Part shown: in pieces, positions 60,645-64,000 of the stretch | How positions within the stretch are numbered: the first letter of the stretch is position 1 | How the letters are laid out: each line of letters begins with the position of its first letter | DNA from: Streptomyces beigongshangae | GTDB taxonomy: Bacteria; Actinomycetota; Actinomycetes; Streptomycetales; Streptomycetaceae | Reading direction: 5' to 3' | Length of the DNA stretch: 64,000 bases | NCBI RefSeq assembly: GCF_019710745.1 | Contig: NZ_JAHKJW010000010.1 | Location: 62,001 to 126,000, forward strand | Program-made: the position numbers and the translations under genes | Notes under the pieces: generated by a model | Seen by the model: the letters and a program-made list of their open reading frames with translations, nothing else | The model's database searches: none | Told to the model about the DNA's origin: nothing

Positions 60645-61691
60645 ATGACCGACACGGCGAGCGGGCCGGACCCATCGGCGGCAGGGATCGCGCCACCGCC
60701 GGAGGCGACCCTGATGCCCCTGCTGATGGGCGGCTTCGTCACCCAGGCGATCGCTGTCGCTGCCCGGTTCGGAGTACCGGACGCGCTCGTCGGGGGGCCG
60801 CGGCAGGTGGACGACATCTCCGCGGAGGTGGGTGCCCACGCGCGCAGCCTCTACCGGCTGCTGCGGGTGCTCGGCGACTTCGGCGTGCTGGCCGAACTCC
60901 CCGGACGCCGCTTCGCGCTGACCCCCGTGAGCGAGCTGCTGCGCAGCGACCATCCCGCCTCGCTGCGCGGCCTCGCGGTCCACTTCGGCTCGGACTTCCA
61001 CCGGGCCGCCTGGAGCCACCTCTACGAGAGCGTGCGCACCGGTGAGCCGGCCTTCGACAAGGCCCACGGGCAGCCTCAGTTCGAGTACTACCGCAGCCAC
61101 CCGGAGCAGGCCGCGATCTTCGACGCGGCGATGACGTCGGTTGCCTCGGCCATCTACGCCACTCTGGCGGCCTACGACTTCAGCCGCTTCGGCACCGTCG
61201 CCGACATCGGCGGCGGCAACGGCGCCTATCTGTCCGGCATCCTCTCGGCGACCCCAGGACTGAACGGCATCCTCTTCGACCTGCCGGACGTCGTCGCCCG
61301 CTCCGAGCCGGTACTGACCAAGGCCGGGGTCGCCGACCGCTGCGAGGTCGTCGGAGGATCGTTCTTCGACGGAGTCCCCGGCGGCGCCGACGCCTACGTG
61401 CTGACGGCAGTCGTCCACGACTGGGACGACGAACGTTCCGTGGCGATCCTGCGCAACGTCCGGGCGGCCATGCCCGAGCATGCCACCGTCCTGCTCGGCG
61501 AGCCCGTGGTCCCGGACGGCCCCGAGCCCTCGGTCACCAAGCTCCTCGACCTGGAGACGCTGGTCGGCACGACGGGCCGGCAGCGCACCGAGGCCGAGTT
61601 CCGCGACGTACTGGACCGGGCCGGGTTGCGGCTGACGCGGGTCGTCCACAGCGACGGCCCCGACAGCCTCGTAGAGGCGGTGGCCCGCTGA
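60645..61691 (+). CDS. SAM-dependent O-methyltransferase (DmpM/hydroxyneurosporene type), first
   Basis: 348 residues. The N-terminal dimerisation winged helix (GGFVTQAIAVAARFGVPDAL, HARSLYRLLRVLGDFGVLAE) precedes the SAM-binding domain: VADIGGGNGAYLSGIL, LFDLPDVVARSEPVL, and catalytic-His segment LTAVVHDWDDERSVAILRNV. It is the plant-OMT-like family common in anthracycline and related clusters. It methylates a phenol or hydroxyl of the aglycone or sugar. The stop overlaps the next start (TGATG). Confidence 0.92.
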   Translation: MTDTASGPDPSAAGIAPPPEATLMPLLMGGFVTQAIAVAARFGVPDALVGGPRQVDDISAEVGAHARSLYRLLRVLGDFGVLAELPGRRFALTPVSELLRSDHPASLRGLAVHFGSDFHRAAWSHLYESVRTGEPAFDKAHGQPQFEYYRSHPEQAAIFDAAMTSVASAIYATLAAYDFSRFGTVADIGGGNGAYLSGILSATPGLNGILFDLPDVVARSEPVLTKAGVADRCEVVGGSFFDGVPGGADAYVLTAVVHDWDDERSVAILRNVRAAMPEHATVLLGEPVVPDGPEPSVTKLLDLETLVGTTGRQRTEAEFRDVLDRAGLRLTRVVHSDGPDSLVEAVAR

Positions 61692-62764
61692 TGGCCGGAC
61701 CCGACAGCGCCACGACCACGACGGAGGACGAACGCCCCATGAGCAGCGAACCGGCGCTGGAGAACAGTCTGCGCCTGCTGGAGATCGGTGACGGCTTCAT
61801 CTACGCACGGGCCCTGCATCTCGCGGCCGAGCTGCGGATCGCCGATCTGCTGGCGGAGGGGCCGCGTTCCGCGCTCCACCTCGCCGACGCCACCGGGACG
61901 CACGCCCCGAGCCTGCACCGGATGCTGCGGACCCTCGCCGCGTGCGGGGTGTTCACCGAGGTGGCGCCGGGCGCCTTCGGGCTGACGGCGCTCGCCCAGC
62001 CGCTGCGGTCCGACCATCCGCATTCGGTCCGTACGACGGTGGCGCAGGGCGGACGACTCACCGCCGAGACCTTCCGGCACGCCGAGCACGCCCTGCGTAC
62101 CGGTGAGGGCGCCTTCGAGAAGACCTTCGATCAGCCCGTATGGGAGTACCTGAAGGAACATCCGGAAGAGGGCACGGACTTCGACACGGCGATGCAGGAG
62201 CACAGCCGGGTCGAGCAGGCCGCGGTCGTCGAGGCGTACGACTTCTCGGGCGCCACACGGATCGTCGACATCGGCGGCGGCAACGGCACCCTGCTGGTCG
62301 CGGTGTTACGGGAAGCGCCCGAGGCCACAGGGGTGCTCTTCGACCTGCCGCACGTGGTGGAGCGGAACCGGATCGGGGAGAGCGGGCTCGCCGACCGCTG
62401 CGCGATCGTGGGCGGCGACATCTTCGGCGAACTGCCGGCCGGAGGCGATCTCTACATGATGAAGTCCGTGCTGCACGGCTGGACCGACGACCAGGCCGTG
62501 TCGATCCTGGAAGGCTGCCGGCGCGCCATGAGGCCGGACGGCCGGCTGCTGCTCATCGAGCGGGTCATCCCCAAGGGCGACACCCCGCACGCCAGCAAGG
62601 CATTCGACTTCGCCATGCTGGTCATGGCCGGTGGCCAGGAGCGCACCGGCGACGAGTACACAGCCCTGCTGGAGAAGGCCGGGTTCCGGGTCGCCCGGGT
62701 GATCGGCACGGCGTCGGTGCAGAGCGTCGTCGAAGCGGTGCCGGTGGGCGAGCGTCCCCGATGA
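61691..62764 (+). CDS. SAM-dependent O-methyltransferase, second
   Basis: 357 residues of the same family as its upstream neighbour (about 35-40% alike by eye): FIYARALHLAAELRIADLLA, IVDIGGGNGTLLVAVLREAP, LFDLPHVVERNRIGESGLAD and MKSVLHGWTDDQAVSILEGC. Here the His-Asp of the base region is HGW rather than HDW. Leu206 is a TTA codon (62306-62308). I give the coupled ATG 61691; ATG 61739, with GGAGG 11 bp upstream, could be the true start. Confidence 0.9.
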   Translation: MAGPDSATTTTEDERPMSSEPALENSLRLLEIGDGFIYARALHLAAELRIADLLAEGPRSALHLADATGTHAPSLHRMLRTLAACGVFTEVAPGAFGLTALAQPLRSDHPHSVRTTVAQGGRLTAETFRHAEHALRTGEGAFEKTFDQPVWEYLKEHPEEGTDFDTAMQEHSRVEQAAVVEAYDFSGATRIVDIGGGNGTLLVAVLREAPEATGVLFDLPHVVERNRIGESGLADRCAIVGGDIFGELPAGGDLYMMKSVLHGWTDDQAVSILEGCRRAMRPDGRLLLIERVIPKGDTPHASKAFDFAMLVMAGGQERTGDEYTALLEKAGFRVARVIGTASVQSVVEAVPVGERPR

Positions 62765-62860
62765 CCGGGACGCCCCCGACGCCGACGCGCCCGGCCCGTC
62801 CGCCGACTGCCGTGAGAGAGAGCCCAGCTGCACTCCAGCGCCCCGTGACAACCTCTGGTC

Positions 62861-63583
62861 ATGGACGCCAAGGGAAAGATCGCTCTGGTCACCGGAGCCA
62901 CCAAGGGGATCGGGTACGAGACTGCGCGCGGCCTGGGCGCGCTCGGCGCCACGGTGCTGGTCGGCGCCCGCGACGCGGAACGAGGTGCGGCTGCGGCGGC
63001 GGCACTGCGTGAGCGGGGCACGGACGCGCGTGCGCTGTACCTCGACGTCACGGACCCGGCGACGGCCGAGGCCGCGGCGCACCTGGTCCAGGAGCGGTAC
63101 GGGCACCTGGACATCCTCGTCAACAACGCCGGGATCAATGTCGAATGGCCCGCCAGGCAGCCCAGCGAGGTGACCCTCGACGATCTGCGGACCACCATGG
63201 AGACCAACGTCCTCGGCGTGGTCACGGTCACCAACGCCCTGCTGCCCCTGCTGCGCGCGGCGGCGGCCGGACGGATCGTCAACGTGTCGAGCGAGATGGG
63301 CGTACCGGCCTGGCTGTCCGGTACGGAGATGCCCGCCATGACCGCCTACAGCCTGTCGAAAGCGGCTCTGAACATGCTCACGGTGCTCTACGCCAACGAG
63401 CTGCGGGACTCCTCCGTCAAGGTCAACGCCTGCTCGCCGGGGTTCGTCGTCACCGACATCAACCGGGGCGCCGGTGTGCTGACCGCGGAGGAGGGCGCGC
63501 GGATCGTCGTGGATCTGGCGACCCTGGGTGAGGAAGGCCCCGCCGGGGCCTTCCTCAACGACATCGGCCCCGTCTCCTGGTGA
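62861..63583 (+). CDS. SDR-family carbonyl reductase-like enzyme
   Basis: 240 residues: IALVTGATKGIGYETARGLG, ILVNNAGINVEWPARQPSEV, RIVNVSSEMGVPAWLSG, AYSLSKAALNML (Tyr-x3-Lys) and CSPGFVVTDINRGAGVLTAE. It resembles carbonyl-reductase-1-like SDRs that act on quinones and ketones with NADPH. It follows the methyltransferases by about 100 bp and may be in the same transcript, although its SD is weak. The exact substrate is unknown. Confidence 0.88.
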   Translation: MDAKGKIALVTGATKGIGYETARGLGALGATVLVGARDAERGAAAAAALRERGTDARALYLDVTDPATAEAAAHLVQERYGHLDILVNNAGINVEWPARQPSEVTLDDLRTTMETNVLGVVTVTNALLPLLRAAAAGRIVNVSSEMGVPAWLSGTEMPAMTAYSLSKAALNMLTVLYANELRDSSVKVNACSPGFVVTDINRGAGVLTAEEGARIVVDLATLGEEGPAGAFLNDIGPVSW

Positions 63584-63592
63584 GACGGGGCC
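63566..63592. terminator. Hairpin overlapping the SDR stop codon
   Basis: A perfect 11-bp stem, ggccccgtctc and gagacggggcc, with a five-base loop faces the convergent P450 gene. Confidence 0.7.
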
Positions 63593-63604
63593 GGTTGCGC
63601 GCGG

Positions 63605-64000
63605 TCAGCGGACCCGGACCGGCAGCCGGTCGAGGCCCCGCATCATCACGCTCGGATGCCATACGAGGGCGGCCGGGTCGGCGTCCAGGGCCAGGCCGGG
63701 GCAGCGCTCGACCAGAGCGCGTACGGCCGTCGCGACCTCAAGCCGGGCGAGCGGTGCTCCGAAGCACATGTGGATGCCGTGGCCGAAGGCCAGATGACCG
63801 CCGCAGGCACGGCGGATGTCGAAGCGCTCCGGGTCCGGGAAGCGGGCGGGATCGTGGTTGGCCGGCGTGTTGCCGATCAGGACCAGCTCACCACCGCCCG
63901 GTATGACGGTGCCCCCGATCTCGACGGGTTCCGTGGTGAAGCGGTGCAGGGACGTGCCCGTGGGACCGCTGTGGCGCAGCATCTCCTCGACCGCCCCGTC
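63605..64000 (-). CDS. Cytochrome P450, fourth (cut by window edge)
   Basis: Only the C-terminal ~132 residues are inside the window; the gene continues past 64000. Visible are the K-helix ExxR (AVEEMLRHSGP), RFPDPERFDIRRACGGHLAF and heme loop FGHGIHMCFGAPLARLEV with the axial Cys. It is another class I P450 of the cluster and shows that the cluster extends beyond the right edge. Confidence 0.92.
   Translation of the reverse strand, partial: DGAVEEMLRHSGPTGTSLHRFTTEPVEIGGTVIPGGGELVLIGNTPANHDPARFPDPERFDIRRACGGHLAFGHGIHMCFGAPLARLEVATAVRALVERCPGLALDADPAALVWHPSVMMRGLDRLPVRVR

Noticed and set aside
16915..64000. Assignment to the pluramycin/hedamycin class because of the DNA-glycosylase
   Set aside because: No type I PKS starter genes, aminosugar aminotransferases or C-glycosyltransferases are visible, while citramalate synthase and the racemase point to a different starter route. 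It cannot be fully excluded because the right end is missing.
1..64000. tRNA, rRNA or riboswitch genes
   Set aside because: I looked for tRNA-like cloverleaf and rRNA segments while reading and saw none. A dedicated covariance-model search would be needed to exclude small structured RNAs.

Overview
The window is high-GC DNA typical of Streptomyces. Genes carry SD sequences and frequent ATG/GTG/TTG starts, regulators and tailoring genes contain rare TTA codons, and there are many MFS pumps, P450s and a SARP regulator. About the right three quarters (roughly 16.9 kb to the right edge) is one type II polyketide biosynthetic gene cluster, which continues past position 64000. About the left quarter is a mosaic of broken and intact insertion sequences around a few housekeeping or accessory genes.

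Left flank (1-16.4 kb). It holds remnants of IS21, an IS701/NF041680-like element, IS110 and IS3. It also holds an apparently intact IS1182 element (4282-6172), a 266-bp MITE-like element (7351-7616) and an IS5-type element (7620-8483), both bracketed by TTA duplications. Between them lie an NmrA-like reductase, a murJ-like flippase, a secreted protein and a 5'-truncated D-threonine-aldolase-like gene. A self-contained TetR-controlled catabolic unit follows (amidase with small AtzG-like subunit, MFS transporter, metallo-hydrolase); copies of one 26-bp motif lie next to the tetR-amidase gap and the amidase-MFS gap.

Cluster core (16.9-35 kb). A hydroxymethylbilane-synthase (HemC) paralogue and rmlB are followed by an oppositely directed, tightly overlapped operon: KS-alpha, KS-beta/CLF, ACP, acyltransferase, a DUF6059-like small protein and rmlA. 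A SARP and a two-component pair (the SARP and kinase carry TTA codons) come next. Then come a FAAL-type acyl-AMP ligase, a didomain aromatase/cyclase, a KSIII with Ser in place of Cys, a citramalate synthase and an alpha-methylacyl-CoA racemase. Together these suggest a dedicated supply of a branched (2-methylbutyryl-like) or propionyl starter unit.

Tailoring, transport and protection (35-64 kb). This part holds SDRs, an MDR reductase, four P450s (the last cut by the edge), a ferredoxin and its reductase, and an epoxide hydrolase. It also holds a two-component flavin monooxygenase with its reductase, an ActIII-like ketoreductase, an ActIV-like metallo-beta-lactamase-fold cyclase, two SnoaL-like proteins, an SRPBCC protein and two O-methyltransferases. 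Sugar genes are NDP-hexose 2,3-dehydratase, 3-ketoreductase and a glycosyltransferase gene scrambled by an internal inversion and frameshifts. There are two 14-TM exporters and an AlkZ-like (HTH_42) DNA glycosylase. The glycosylase, epoxide hydrolase, branched-starter genes and deoxysugar genes together suggest a DNA-reactive, glycosylated aromatic polyketide of the trioxacarcin/LL-D49194 kind. That product assignment is inference from gene content, not from any database match.
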